Numbered from the stretch's first letter, positions 1 to 9,980 are shown. The stretch is DNA of 44,151 nt from Pedobacter ureilyticus (GCF_005925345.1 NZ_SSHJ01000031.1:1-44151), one strand, 5' to 3'. Numbers and translations are program-made. The notes: generated by a model not told the origin, from the sequence alone.

Positions 1-101
1 AACTTGGTGAGATGAATAGTCGGGATTTGAAAAGGCCATTTTTTTGACCTTAGTCATTTATATCATAAATATAACAATTATTCTTGTCTTTCAAATGTTA
101 A

Positions 102-1130
102 AAGCGATTTCCCTGGCAAGGCAATGCTTTTTTACAGCTTTTCATAAAAACATTTAATTTACCTGATTTTAGTTTGGAAGGAGCGACTGTAAACCCTAAC
201 GAAGTTGATAGGGGTGAAAAGCATAATATTGATATTTTAATTCGGAATAATAAAGACCAAGCAATTATTATTGAAAACAAAATCTTTGCGAATGATAGTA
301 ACAAACCCGAAAGTTTTGAACTAGCCGATCCGTTTTTAAGATATCAGCTACCTAGATATTATAGAAAAATAGCTTCACACGAGAATAAGCGTAACGAGGT
401 CGTAGCCATTGTCTATTTAACTATTAATGGAAAGCCGCCAGAAGACTTTGATAAATTCCCTGAAGAAGTAAAGCCTTTAATTCATAGAAAAGAACACCTT
501 TCTGATATTCAAAACTGGTTAACAGCTTGTTTGGAATTACTTAAACAAGATAGCGATTTAAAAAAAGCGATACAGCAATACATACAAGCTAGAAGAGAGT
601 TTTTAAATGATGTACATTTAGCTATTGATTTACGAAAAGTTTTCGCAAAGTATCTAGGTGAGGGTTATAAATTTATATACGAAAACGACATAGATTTTGT
701 TGAAAATGCTGCTGTTTTACAAAACGAATTCATTCACGTGAAGTGGCATGTTGTACACGAGTTTTACTCGTTATTAAAAGATAAAATTAAAAATACCTTT
801 GGTGTTGGCGTTGCGGATATTGATAATGAAAAGATAACCGCTTTAACTCATAGAACTGGAAAAACTGTCACAGTAACCGCACTTACTTTTGATTATAATT
901 CTCAAACTTTTTACGTATGTAACGATAAGCAGGGTTTTAGTATTGGTGTAAATAGGGATAATAAGCAAAATGATGATTTTAAATTTCTATTCAGAGATAA
1001 AAACTATGCTTTCTTTGATTTTAAACAAATAGAGGTTTATAATTTAATTGAGTCAGCTCACCGGGACGATTTAATTAATGATATTGTTAGTGAGTTAGTT
1101 GAATTTGTTAGTGGTAAGCAGGATGGATAA
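102..1130 (+). pseudogene. 5'-truncated PD-(D/E)XK nuclease family protein (PDDEXK_4-like)
   Basis: The frame is open from 102, just after a TAA at 99-101, but contains no ATG before the conserved region; the only candidate start is TTG at 174. The frame between 102 and 174 encodes GNAFLQLFI, which resembles the helix that normally follows the HS-x-WLL region in PDDEXK_4 proteins, so the first part of the gene is missing. The nuclease core remains: an acidic residue in NIDILIRN and ENK in IIIENKI fit the D...ExK active site, and a later segment (DPFLRYQLPRYYRKI) is typical of the family. These proteins are common stand-alone cargo in defence islands. I infer a remnant cut at its 5' end by the rearrangement that brought in neighbouring modules; a short TTG-started product (174-1130, 318 aa) cannot be excluded. 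Confidence 0.6.
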
Positions 1131-1194
1131 TCTGTAAAGACTTGACAAGGCAAGAAGAATCAAATGATTATGAACTAAATTAACGATTTAATAT

Positions 1195-2964
1195 ATGTAT
1201 ATATCTCAACTTAAAATCACTAATTATCGAGGAATAAAAAATACTCGAGAAATAAATTTAGCAAAATTTTCTTCAATAGTTGGAAAAAATGATGCTGGTA
1301 AAACAATCGTATTAAATGCGATCGCTACTTTTCTAGATATTAAAAGTTTTCCAATCACCTCGACTGATTTTAATGATTTAAATAAATCTATTGATTTTGA
1401 ATTTGACTTAAAATCTGAAAATATTGTCGAATTACTAGAATCTAAAACAAAATCAAAAGTCAAAAAGACAGATGGCCTTGAAGAATTTATTCAAGATTTA
1501 GTATTTGAAAACTCCATAATTTATAAACGAGTAATAGCTGGACCAAGTAAATTATGGAATAAAGAACTAATTCTGATGAATGATTATGTTAAAGAAGAAA
1601 TTCAAGGTCTATATTTCAAAACAGATGAAGAGATTACAGCAATTATAGAGAAAAATAGAATTGAAATTCCGGTGCAGGGTAAGGGGCGAAATTCAAAGGC
1701 AGAAAAAATTAAATATATAAAAGAATATTTTAAAGCTGAAGAGAGAGCTAACATTTGGATAGAGGATGATATGAAAATATCCACTTTGTTTCCTGACGTA
1801 GAAATGTTTAAAGCTGACTATGGACTTGAGGCTGATACTAAGTTTAAAACTGCATCTGTAACGGAAATTGAAGAATATTTTACACGAGAGCAAGTAAGAT
1901 TTCAAGTGTTTCAACAAGAGATAAATACGGAAATGAAAAGAGAAGCAAATATTCTCAAATCATATATGCTAGAGTATGCTTCCAATCTAAAGGATATTGA
2001 AATCACTCCTAATGTTTCATGGAAAGATGCTATTAAAAGTGTTGATGTCTCTTTTCAATTTAATGGAGATGAAAAATTTATACCAATGACACATAAGGGA
2101 ACTGGTTACCGTAGGTTATTTATGGTTGCTCGTTTTAGATATTTGGCACAAAAAAATAAAGGCAATAATATTATTTATTTGATCGAAGAGCCTGAAACAT
2201 TTTTACATCCTACAGCTCAACAAGATCTCTTAAATGCTTTAAAAGAACTATCTATTGATAACCAAGTAGTCACTACTACGCATTCACCAGTATTCGCTGG
2301 AGCTACGCATATTGATGGAGTCGTTTTATGTAGTAAATTGGAACAATCTAATTATGAAAATGCTATAATTGGAAATGAACAAGAGTTTCTATTCAAGATA
2401 ATTGATGAACTAGGTATTAAGCCGTCGTTTAATTTAAGGGATGATTTTGAAAAAATATTATTTGTAGAAGGCCAAGATGATGGAACATTTTATAAATTAA
2501 TAGCCACCCACTTACTCGAAAGTGATTTGTCTAAAGTATTAATTCTCCCTTGTGGAGGTAGTAGTGTTGAAAGTTTTATTAATATAGAATACTTCAAAAA
2601 AAATGGTAGAGAATTGTATCTACTGTTAGATAGTGATAAAGGGCTTAAGGTAAGAGATCCTAAAAAACCAATTTTACAACAACAGATCGTTGATAATTTT
2701 AACACCAATTTTGGTAGTGCTTATTCTCTTAAAAAATCAAATATTGAATATTATTTTCATCCGTCAGCTTTAAAGAGATATTATTTTAATTTAAAAGATG
2801 AGAAAATAGAAATATTTAAAGATGATGATGATTTAAAAGAGTTTTTTAAAGATAAGGGAATTAATAAAAAGCACAATGTTGAGATTTTTAATACAATGAC
2901 TAAAGAAGAATGGCAAGAAGTTGTTGAACAAGAATTGATTGATTTCTTAACTATGTTAAAATAG
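1195..2964 (+). CDS. OLD family ATP-dependent endonuclease (ABC ATPase plus TOPRIM)
   Basis: 589 aa. The N-terminal half is an SMC/ABC-type ATPase: Walker A GKNDAGKT at residues 30-37, Walker B LIEEPE at 329-334 followed by a D-loop-like FLHP, and an H-switch TTHS at 361-364. The C-terminal half is a TOPRIM nuclease domain: FVEGQDD around 423-429 (Glu425), then LLLDSDKG with the acidic pair Asp479/Asp481. This order is the single-chain OLD nuclease, which cuts DNA and serves in phage defence. There is no UvrD-like helicase next to it, so it is not a Gabija pair, and the TOPRIM is fused, unlike the separate AriA/AriB genes of PARIS. ATG start; a 64-nt gap follows the nuclease remnant. The gene is very AT-rich compared with hsdR. 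Family confidence is high; the target is unknown. Confidence 0.85.
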   Translation: MYISQLKITNYRGIKNTREINLAKFSSIVGKNDAGKTIVLNAIATFLDIKSFPITSTDFNDLNKSIDFEFDLKSENIVELLESKTKSKVKKTDGLEEFIQDLVFENSIIYKRVIAGPSKLWNKELILMNDYVKEEIQGLYFKTDEEITAIIEKNRIEIPVQGKGRNSKAEKIKYIKEYFKAEERANIWIEDDMKISTLFPDVEMFKADYGLEADTKFKTASVTEIEEYFTREQVRFQVFQQEINTEMKREANILKSYMLEYASNLKDIEITPNVSWKDAIKSVDVSFQFNGDEKFIPMTHKGTGYRRLFMVARFRYLAQKNKGNNIIYLIEEPETFLHPTAQQDLLNALKELSIDNQVVTTTHSPVFAGATHIDGVVLCSKLEQSNYENAIIGNEQEFLFKIIDELGIKPSFNLRDDFEKILFVEGQDDGTFYKLIATHLLESDLSKVLILPCGGSSVESFINIEYFKKNGRELYLLLDSDKGLKVRDPKKPILQQQIVDNFNTNFGSAYSLKKSNIEYYFHPSALKRYYFNLKDEKIEIFKDDDDLKEFFKDKGINKKHNVEIFNTMTKEEWQEVVEQELIDFLTMLK

Positions 2965-2974
2965 CTAATCAAAG

Positions 2975-3124
2975 AAATACACCGAATTACAATTAGAACC
3001 AGTTTTAATTAGTCATTCTAAGTGTAGTGAGGTAAAAAGGTTAGCTCAAAATAATAACCAAAAAGAGGTATACAACTTCGATTATTGTTTGCTAACTACC
3101 TTGATAACATTGAACATAGAAAAT
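2975..3124 (+). pseudogene. Degenerate echo of the hsdR 5' end
   Basis: Positions 2975-3012 resemble the first bases of the intact hsdR at 6524-6566: both contain GAAATACACCGAAT, then ACAA, T-GA and CAG words in the same order. Translated in that frame it begins KYTELQLEPVLIS, against KYTESQLEQAFIS in HsdR. The start codon is lost (AAG in place of ATG) and the frame runs to a stop near 3129 with no further HsdR similarity. It occupies the gap between the OLD gene and the next ATPase. I read it as a scar of module exchange at an hsdR start; chance similarity beyond the first 35-40 bases cannot be excluded. Confidence 0.4.
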
Positions 3125-3159
3125 AATTAAACCATGGAGTCTAATTTTTAAAGCATTTG

Positions 3160-5559
3160 ATGGACCATAACAACTTTAAATTACTTGCAATTCGCCCACT
3201 AAGCGGTACATCCCCACACCTATTAAAAAGCCTTGAGCTAAATTGTATTTATCGATTTTATAATGATTATTCTTATGATTTAGCAGATGACAATAGCATA
3301 AAGAGCATAAACTATACTTCAACTGTTCCAACAAACCTATACGGCAAAAATATCAATGTATCTGCTATAGTTGGTGAGAATGGAAGTGGTAAAAGCGGTC
3401 TAATGGAATTGTTTTATTATGCCACGCTGATTTGTAATCAAAAGCATTTAAATAAGGGTGATGAAAATGTATTAGAGGATAGAATTAATATAGAACTTAT
3501 TTTACAAAGCCATAATGAACTTATTAAAATATTACATATTAATAATGAGAATACAAATACAAAAAAATATTCTAGAAAAAGTATTGGTGGGGATATAGTT
3601 TATGAAATCGAAAGAAATCAAGACGTAAGTAACAATGGCTTTGATTTTTATACAAATGTTTTGAATTATTCAATTTATGGTTTAAATGCTAACTTGATAC
3701 CATGGGTTGATCTAATCTTTCATAAGAACGATGCTTATCAGCTACCTATTGTTATCAATCCATTTAAAGAACTTGGAAATTTTGATATCAATAAGGAATA
3801 TATGTTGATGCAATCAAGAGCGGTATTCTATACTTATGTCTTGGGTTTAAAAGAAGTTATTGAAAATATATACATTCATCACATTCACTTTGAAATTGAT
3901 ATTAACAAAATTCTTAGAATTAATCATAGTCATGAGAAAACTTTTAATGTACTAGAAGATTTTATTAAGTCTAATATAAATATAGAGAAATACAATAAAT
4001 TACTTTTTAAAGATAGTTATGACAAGCTTCTAAGCCTGGAAACAATAGGTTCCTATTTTAACATTAAAATTGAAACAAACGAGAAGGATATAGATTATGC
4101 ATCCATATTTAAAGATAGTATACACGAAATAGATTTTTATAAAGCATTAACCTATTTGTATATCTTCAAAAAATTATATAAGATTTCTAAAATCTATAAG
4201 AAGTATAAGAAATATCGCTTTTTGTTTTCTGGTAAACTGCCTTTTGATTTTAGCTTTAAAAGTTCAAGTGAAGCCATACTAATTAACAGAAATGATTACC
4301 CTAAAATAGATAGTAATACTAGGAATAGTATTAATAAACAAATAGTTTATGAACAAATCATGCAAAACTTAGACCTATTACTAGGAGCTAATGATGACAA
4401 CTTAAGTAAAGATGATTTGTTATCTATTAGGCAGGAGTTCATGTCTTTTTATGAAGTAAACAATTCTGAAGATAATAAAATCAAAAAACATCTTAATAAT
4501 ATAGTATTTGCGGAGAATAATATTTTAGACAATGTAGAGCCTATAAGGAGATTAGTAGAAAAATTATTTGATAGTGAGGAATTTAGAGGCTACTTATTTA
4601 GTCAATACATTACTGAATTGCAAAACGATAATAGTCATATTACTTTCAAACTAAAGCAAGCTATAAATTATTTCGAATTTGATATTTTTGATAGTATTGA
4701 TTTTAAAAATAGCTCAATATATACCAAAGAAACAAATGGTTTAAAGGTTAAGGTAAACATCAAGAACGAATATTTTAAAAGTAGAGAAAAGATAGAGGAT
4801 ATACCCTTAGCTGTTTTTAATCATGTTTTACAGGTAGTAAAAGTGAATGAAAAAGACGAAGATAAAAGAAATGAATTGGTGTCAAATAAAAAGCTATCTA
4901 CGTTTTCATATACTTCTTTAAGTTCTGGTGAGCAGCATACGATAAATTCTGTTTTAACAGTTGCATATCATATTTTTAATTTACTGTCTATTAGTGAAGG
5001 TACTGGTTTGGTTAAGTACAAGAATATTAATTTGATTTTCGATGAATTAGAATTGTACTTACATCCAGAATATCAACGTAGATATGTTAAAAATCTGATA
5101 AATATTTTGAATGAAATAAGTAAGGTTACTCAGCAAGAAAATATTAATTACAATATAATAATGGTTACCCATTCTCCCTTTATACTGTCAGATATACCAT
5201 CACAAAATATCTTAAAATTGAAAGATGGAAAATCTAAAGAACAAGATAATATCAATTCTTTTGCTGCCAATATTTATGATTTACTCAAAGATGAATTCTT
5301 TTTAGAAGATGGTGCAATTGGAGCATATGCGCAAAAATACATTAATGATTTAATTAAAGATCTAGAAAAAATAAAAACAGATGTGTCGAAAGAAGTCATT
5401 AATAATTTAAAGAATAGAATAGGAATTATAGGAGAAGAACTAATTCGTTATAAATTAGAAGATTTATTAATGGAGAAAACGCGAAGCGTTAGTGAAGAAA
5501 TTATAGTTTTAGAGCAAAGACTTAAAGAATTAAAATCTAAGCAAAATGAAACGGATTAA
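3160..5559 (+). CDS. ABC-type ATPase of a two-gene ATPase-HNH (Septu-like) defence module
   Basis: About 799 aa; the ATG at 3160 is preferred over the TTG immediately before it. Counting from that TTG, Walker A is GENGSGKS at 73-80. The C-terminal part has an ABC signature-like LSSGEQH, a Walker B (NLIFDELELYLHPE) and an H-loop MVTHSPF. The long middle region is rich in Lys, Ile and Asn and helix-like, as in SMC/RecF-type and OLD-type ATPases, and the tail (from about residue 760) is a likely short coiled coil. The gene overlaps the next one, an HNH nuclease, by 14 nt, so the two are translationally coupled. ATPase plus HNH is the PtuA-PtuB architecture of Septu, also found as an effector in some retrons; no reverse transcriptase is present. 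It is longer than typical PtuA, so I call it Septu-like rather than Septu. Confidence 0.75.
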   Translation: MDHNNFKLLAIRPLSGTSPHLLKSLELNCIYRFYNDYSYDLADDNSIKSINYTSTVPTNLYGKNINVSAIVGENGSGKSGLMELFYYATLICNQKHLNKGDENVLEDRINIELILQSHNELIKILHINNENTNTKKYSRKSIGGDIVYEIERNQDVSNNGFDFYTNVLNYSIYGLNANLIPWVDLIFHKNDAYQLPIVINPFKELGNFDINKEYMLMQSRAVFYTYVLGLKEVIENIYIHHIHFEIDINKILRINHSHEKTFNVLEDFIKSNINIEKYNKLLFKDSYDKLLSLETIGSYFNIKIETNEKDIDYASIFKDSIHEIDFYKALTYLYIFKKLYKISKIYKKYKKYRFLFSGKLPFDFSFKSSSEAILINRNDYPKIDSNTRNSINKQIVYEQIMQNLDLLLGANDDNLSKDDLLSIRQEFMSFYEVNNSEDNKIKKHLNNIVFAENNILDNVEPIRRLVEKLFDSEEFRGYLFSQYITELQNDNSHITFKLKQAINYFEFDIFDSIDFKNSSIYTKETNGLKVKVNIKNEYFKSREKIEDIPLAVFNHVLQVVKVNEKDEDKRNELVSNKKLSTFSYTSLSSGEQHTINSVLTVAYHIFNLLSISEGTGLVKYKNINLIFDELELYLHPEYQRRYVKNLINILNEISKVTQQENINYNIIMVTHSPFILSDIPSQNILKLKDGKSKEQDNINSFAANIYDLLKDEFFLEDGAIGAYAQKYINDLIKDLEKIKTDVSKEVINNLKNRIGIIGEELIRYKLEDLLMEKTRSVSEEIIVLEQRLKELKSKQNETD

Positions 5560-6517
5560 AATAGATAAATTTTTAATTCAGGCCGTTAAAGACCTAAATG
5601 TTAATCTTTTTTGTGATAAAAGATTAACTGGCGGCAACGCATTTGTTTTACCTAAAAAAAAGATTTTCGAGTTATATAAGAAATTAAATTGTCCTTTTCA
5701 AAAGAGTTATTTATTTAAAATCTATAAGGAATATATTGAGCTTCTAGACTTAAAGCCTTCTGACTTTGCTCAAAAGAAACAAGAATTCGATAATATCTTT
5801 AAAATAGATGGAGTTAAAGGTTCAGTATCTACTTTATTTGGAAAAAAAGTAGTTGAAGCACTTAGATATGAAGACTACAGAGATTCTCAATATCCAAAGA
5901 TTGTCAATGATTTAGGATGGAATTTAAAAACTTGCTTTTATTGCAATTATGCTGGAACTTTAACTTTATCGAAAGGTATAAAGAAATATAAGACATTTTA
6001 TGACCTGGACCATATTTTGCCTAAATCTACTTATCCTTTTTTGGCAACTTCATTTTTTAATTTTATTCCCTCATGTGCGCCTTGCAACAGAAGCAAAAGC
6101 TCTAAAATTATTAATAAATTAAATCCGTTTTATGAAATTGGAGAGAATAATATCACATTGAATAAAATATTCGAAATAACAGATGTTTCAAAAGTTAATT
6201 TTTACCTTAAAAACGATAAAGAAGCCATATGTATTAAAATAGCTAGTCAAATTAATCAGGTTAATAGAAAAGAGTTTGATGAAGTAGTGGATTTAGAACT
6301 ATTATATAATAGTCAAAAGCATATTGCAGAAGAGATATTATGGAAAAAACGAATATATTCAAAGGCTTATATCAAGTTTATTCGGTCTAATTTTTCGGCA
6401 TTGCATGTAAAAAGAAACGATATTAATCGAATATTGTGGGGAACTGATTTAAATGAAGAGACTGTTAATGACGAACCACTAGCGAAATTTAAATTTGATT
6501 TGATAAATGATAGATAA
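5546..6517 (+). CDS. HNH endonuclease, partner of the upstream ATPase (PtuB-like)
   Basis: 323 aa. The HNH core is clear: a first Cys pair CFYC (130-133), the catalytic DLDH (Asp155-His156) followed by ILPKSTYP, then a second Cys pair CAPC (177-180) and Asn181 in NRSK. The four cysteines form the zinc ribbon usual for HNH folds. The flanks (1-110 and 200-323) are not recognisable. It starts inside the end of the ATPase gene (14-nt overlap), so the two make one system in which the ATPase probably senses or gates and the HNH protein cuts nucleic acid. It ends 8 nt before hsdR, but base composition shifts there, suggesting hsdR is not an original part of this unit. Confidence 0.8.
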   Translation: MKRIKIDKFLIQAVKDLNVNLFCDKRLTGGNAFVLPKKKIFELYKKLNCPFQKSYLFKIYKEYIELLDLKPSDFAQKKQEFDNIFKIDGVKGSVSTLFGKKVVEALRYEDYRDSQYPKIVNDLGWNLKTCFYCNYAGTLTLSKGIKKYKTFYDLDHILPKSTYPFLATSFFNFIPSCAPCNRSKSSKIINKLNPFYEIGENNITLNKIFEITDVSKVNFYLKNDKEAICIKIASQINQVNRKEFDEVVDLELLYNSQKHIAEEILWKKRIYSKAYIKFIRSNFSALHVKRNDINRILWGTDLNEETVNDEPLAKFKFDLINDR

Positions 6518-6525
6518 CTATCTTA

Positions 6526-9500
6526 ATGAAATACACCGAATCACAACTTGAGCAGGCTTTTATTAGCCTTTTGGAAATAGAGGGCTATCAGTATATCAAT
6601 GGAAAAAGTTTAAGCAGAAAAACTAACCAAGAAATACTGCTTAAAGAAGATTTGCGTAATTTCTTATTACAGCGTTATCCCGATTTAGAAGAAATTGAAT
6701 TAGAAAGTATTGTTAACGAACTGGCTTTTCAGTCAGCGGCTAATTTGTACGATTCTAACAAATACATCTGTAAGCTATTGGCAGATGGTTTGATTTTTAA
6801 ACGTAACAACCCTACAAAGAAAGATCTACATATTCGTTATATTGATGTTGCGAATATTGAAGCCAATAGTTTTAAAATTGTCAATCAATTAGAAATACAG
6901 GGGACAGAGCTGCGTATTCCAGATTTGATTTTATACACTAACGGCATACCTGTAGTAGTTTTCGAATTTAAAACGGCTATTGAAGAAGAGATTACCATTC
7001 ACGAAGCTTATAAGCAATTAACAGTTCGCTATCGTAGAGATATTCCGGAGTTAATGAAATACAATGTGTTTTGTATCATTAGCGATGGCGTAAACAACAA
7101 AGCAGGTACGGTATTTTCGCCTTACGAGTTTTACTACGGTTGGAACAAAATTACTGGCGAAGAGCAAAAAGCTTTAACAGGTATAGCCACTGCCACGTCT
7201 ATTGTGCATGGTATGCTTAACCAACAACGATTGGTAGATATTATCCACCATTTTGTGTTGTTTCCAGACACTTCTAAACATGAATTGAAAGTTTTGTCTC
7301 GTTATCCGCAATACTATGCAGCTAAAAAGCTTTATCAAAATATCAAAATACACCGCAAACCAGAAGGTGATGGTAAAGGAGGTACTTATTTTGGTGCCAC
7401 AGGTTGTGGTAAAAGCTATACCATGTTGTATTTGTCGCGTTTGTTAATGCGTTCTACAGATTTTGCTAGTCCAACCATTGTAATTATCTCAGACCGTACA
7501 GATTTAGACAATCAATTGGCTAAAGATTTTACCAATGCCAAAGATTTTATAGGTGATGAAAATATCATCAGCATTGCATCAAGAGCTGATTTGCGGGCTA
7601 AGTTAAGAGGGAGAGAAAGCGGTGGTGTATTTTTAACTACAGTGCAAAAATTTGCAGAAGATGCAGAGATTTTATCGGATAGGAGTAATATTATTTGTAT
7701 TTCGGATGAGGCGCACCGTTCGCAGGTAAATTTAGACTTAAAGATTAAAATAGACGAAGAAAAAGGCGTTACTAAATCTTATGGTTTCGCGAAGTATTTG
7801 CATGATTCGTTACCTAATGCAACTTATGTAGGTTTTACAGGTACACCGATAGATAAAACTTTAGAGGTGTTTGGTAATGTAATAGACCAATACACGATGT
7901 TCGAATCGGTAAATGACGAAATTACTGTTCGTTTAGTTTATGAAGGTAGGGCGGCAAAAGTAAACCTGGATTATGATAAGGTAACGGAAATAGAAACTTA
8001 TTATGCCAATGCTGTTGCAGAGGGCGCATCTGAATATCATGTAGAAGCTAGTCAGCGAGCTATTACCAATATGGAAGTGATTTTAGGTAATACAGATAGA
8101 ATTAAAGCGATAGCGGAAGATTTTGTACAGCATTACGAAAATCGTATAGCTGAGAAGGCTACTGTGGCAGGTAAAGCAATGTTTGTATGTGCCAGTAGAG
8201 GTATAGCCTATAAATTGTATCGAGAAATTTTGGAGATAAGACCAGAATGGGGAGTAGTACAGCTTCCGGACGATTTAACAGCTAAAGAACAAAAGGAAAT
8301 CAAACCTATGGAGCGTGTTAAAATGATTATGACACGCAATAAGGATGATGAAGAGGCTTTATGGAATTTACTAGGAAATAAAGACGAGCGCAAAGAATTA
8401 GATAGGCAGTTTAAGCAAATTAAATCTAATTTTAAGATTGCTATTGTGGTAGATATGTGGCTTACTGGTTTCGATGTTCCATTTTTAGATACCATTTACA
8501 TTGATAAGCCTTTACAAACGCATAATTTGATACAAACTATTTCTCGTGTCAATAGAAAATACCAAGGTAAAGACCGTGGTTTAGTGGTAGATTATATTGG
8601 TATTAAGAAGAACCTAAACAAAGCTTTGGGGATGTTTAATCATCAAACCGCTGATGATGATTTTGAAGATTTGCACCAAGCAGAAATTTTGGTCAAAGAT
8701 CAGGTTGATTTATTACGCAAGTTCTTCCATCAGTTTGACAAAACGGACTATTTCCAAGGTTTACCTCTTGCAAGATTGGAATGCTTAAATCGGGCATCGG
8801 AACTGGTATTGAAAACAGAAGACTCGGAAAAGTTCTTTGTGAATGTGACCAAGAAACTAAAATCGGCTTATAATTTGGTGAGCGGTTCGGAATTGTTTAC
8901 GCCTAAACAAGTAGATGAAATTCATTTCTATTTTGCGGTAAAATCTATTGTAGTTAAGCTTACCAAAGGTGAGGCACCAGATACAGCTCAAATGAATGAG
9001 AAGGTAGCTAGGATGGTGGAGGAAGCGATTATTTCTGAAGGGGTAGAAGAAATTTTTAAACTAGATGATGCTAAAGCCAATGCGATAGATTTATTTAATG
9101 ACAAGTTTATAGAGAAACTCTCTAATCTTGAATTGCCGAATACCAAAATTAAAATATTGGAGCGATTGTTAGCTCAGTCTATTAACGATTTTAAGAAGGT
9201 AAATAAAGTAATGGGACAAGATTTTGCAGAGCGTTTGCAAAGCATTGTAAGTAGATATAATGAACGCAGCGAGCGAGATATTTTAGACTATGACGGCATA
9301 AAGGCTGATACCGCAGAGCAAATGCTCGATCTAATTATCAAGTTGCGTGAAGAAATGGCTTCTTTTGAAGAGTTAGGTATCGATTATGAGGAAAAAGCAT
9401 TTTACGATATTTTGGATATGATCTGTAAGCAATACGGATTTGAGTTTGACCAAGACAAAATGCTAGAATTAGCCAAAGAAATTAAGCTGATTGTAGATAA

Positions 9501-9663
9501 TACTGCCAAATATCCAGATTGGAGTGATAGAGATGATATTAAAGCACAATTGAAGATGGATATCATTGTGAAGCTTCATCAATATGGTTATCCGCCAATT
9601 ACGCAGGATGATGTTTATAAGAATGTGCTGGAGCAGGCGGAGAATTTTAAGAAGAATAGGTAA
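6526..9663 (+). CDS. hsdR: Type I restriction enzyme R subunit (HsdR)
   Basis: 1045 aa, normal for HsdR. The N-terminal nuclease has the PD-(D/E)XK residues Asp133 (IPDLIL) and Glu147/Lys149 (FEFK). The motor has Walker A GATGCGKS (290-297), DEAH (394-397), VGFTGTP of motif III and a later VDMWLTGFDVPFLDT plus QTISRVNRKY of the helicase C-lobe. HsdR translocates DNA and cuts at a distance, but only in complex with HsdM and HsdS. Neither subunit is encoded in this window, so they must lie upstream of base 1 with the OLD and Septu-like genes inserted between, or have been lost. The gene uses more G/C than the two modules before it. It is followed 5 nt later by a 101-aa gene, then mcrBC, a frequent association. 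Confidence 0.95.
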   Translation: MKYTESQLEQAFISLLEIEGYQYINGKSLSRKTNQEILLKEDLRNFLLQRYPDLEEIELESIVNELAFQSAANLYDSNKYICKLLADGLIFKRNNPTKKDLHIRYIDVANIEANSFKIVNQLEIQGTELRIPDLILYTNGIPVVVFEFKTAIEEEITIHEAYKQLTVRYRRDIPELMKYNVFCIISDGVNNKAGTVFSPYEFYYGWNKITGEEQKALTGIATATSIVHGMLNQQRLVDIIHHFVLFPDTSKHELKVLSRYPQYYAAKKLYQNIKIHRKPEGDGKGGTYFGATGCGKSYTMLYLSRLLMRSTDFASPTIVIISDRTDLDNQLAKDFTNAKDFIGDENIISIASRADLRAKLRGRESGGVFLTTVQKFAEDAEILSDRSNIICISDEAHRSQVNLDLKIKIDEEKGVTKSYGFAKYLHDSLPNATYVGFTGTPIDKTLEVFGNVIDQYTMFESVNDEITVRLVYEGRAAKVNLDYDKVTEIETYYANAVAEGASEYHVEASQRAITNMEVILGNTDRIKAIAEDFVQHYENRIAEKATVAGKAMFVCASRGIAYKLYREILEIRPEWGVVQLPDDLTAKEQKEIKPMERVKMIMTRNKDDEEALWNLLGNKDERKELDRQFKQIKSNFKIAIVVDMWLTGFDVPFLDTIYIDKPLQTHNLIQTISRVNRKYQGKDRGLVVDYIGIKKNLNKALGMFNHQTADDDFEDLHQAEILVKDQVDLLRKFFHQFDKTDYFQGLPLARLECLNRASELVLKTEDSEKFFVNVTKKLKSAYNLVSGSELFTPKQVDEIHFYFAVKSIVVKLTKGEAPDTAQMNEKVARMVEEAIISEGVEEIFKLDDAKANAIDLFNDKFIEKLSNLELPNTKIKILERLLAQSINDFKKVNKVMGQDFAERLQSIVSRYNERSERDILDYDGIKADTAEQMLDLIIKLREEMASFEELGIDYEEKAFYDILDMICKQYGFEFDQDKMLELAKEIKLIVDNTAKYPDWSDRDDIKAQLKMDIIVKLHQYGYPPITQDDVYKNVLEQAENFKKNR

Positions 9664-9668
9664 TTGAA

Positions 9669-9974
9669 ATGGATGAACATATCATTTTAGGTAGGATTTT
9701 ACAAAGATTTATTGATGAAGGTTATGCCCAAGTAGAAGATTACAACAGGTTTGGCTACATTAGACACACTTCGAAGCAAGTTTACTTAACCCGAGAAACA
9801 GGGGAGGATACGCCAGTTTCTTTTAGTAAAGTTTTAACAGCGATCAAAGCTTACCAAAAAGATATTGAGCTTTATGATTCGGGTCCAAGTGCATTGCGAA
9901 ATGTTGGAATTACTTACGTTAACAGTCCTATTTTTGCGCTACTACATTTACTAAATAAAGAAGATTTCGTTTAA
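9669..9974 (+). CDS. Hypothetical 101-aa protein between hsdR and mcrB
   Basis: Starts 5 nt after hsdR and ends 6 nt before mcrB, so it is embedded in one transcription unit. No signal peptide or membrane segment. The sequence alternates short helices and strands (MDEHIILGRILQRFIDEG, then a Tyr-rich segment, then FSKVLTAIKAYQKDIELYD), compatible with a small DNA-binding or adaptor fold, but I recognise no family. Its position suggests an accessory factor for HsdR or McrBC, such as a loader, specificity helper or regulator. This is inference from context only. Confidence 0.75.
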   Translation: MDEHIILGRILQRFIDEGYAQVEDYNRFGYIRHTSKQVYLTRETGEDTPVSFSKVLTAIKAYQKDIELYDSGPSALRNVGITYVNSPIFALLHLLNKEDFV

Positions 9975-9980
9975 TATCAT

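Noticed and set aside
98..304. Minus-strand ORF opposite the PD-(D/E)XK remnant
   Set aside because: Shadow of the coding strand with no family features.
1195..2964. Gabija (GajA-GajB) or PARIS system
   Set aside because: The OLD protein stands alone: no UvrD-like helicase follows, as Gabija needs, and the TOPRIM domain is fused, unlike the separate AriB of PARIS.
3160..6517. Complete retron with Septu-like effector
   Set aside because: No reverse transcriptase or msr-msd region lies near the ATPase-HNH pair.
6526..9663. Complete type I restriction-modification system
   Set aside because: Only HsdR is present; HsdM and HsdS are not encoded in this window.
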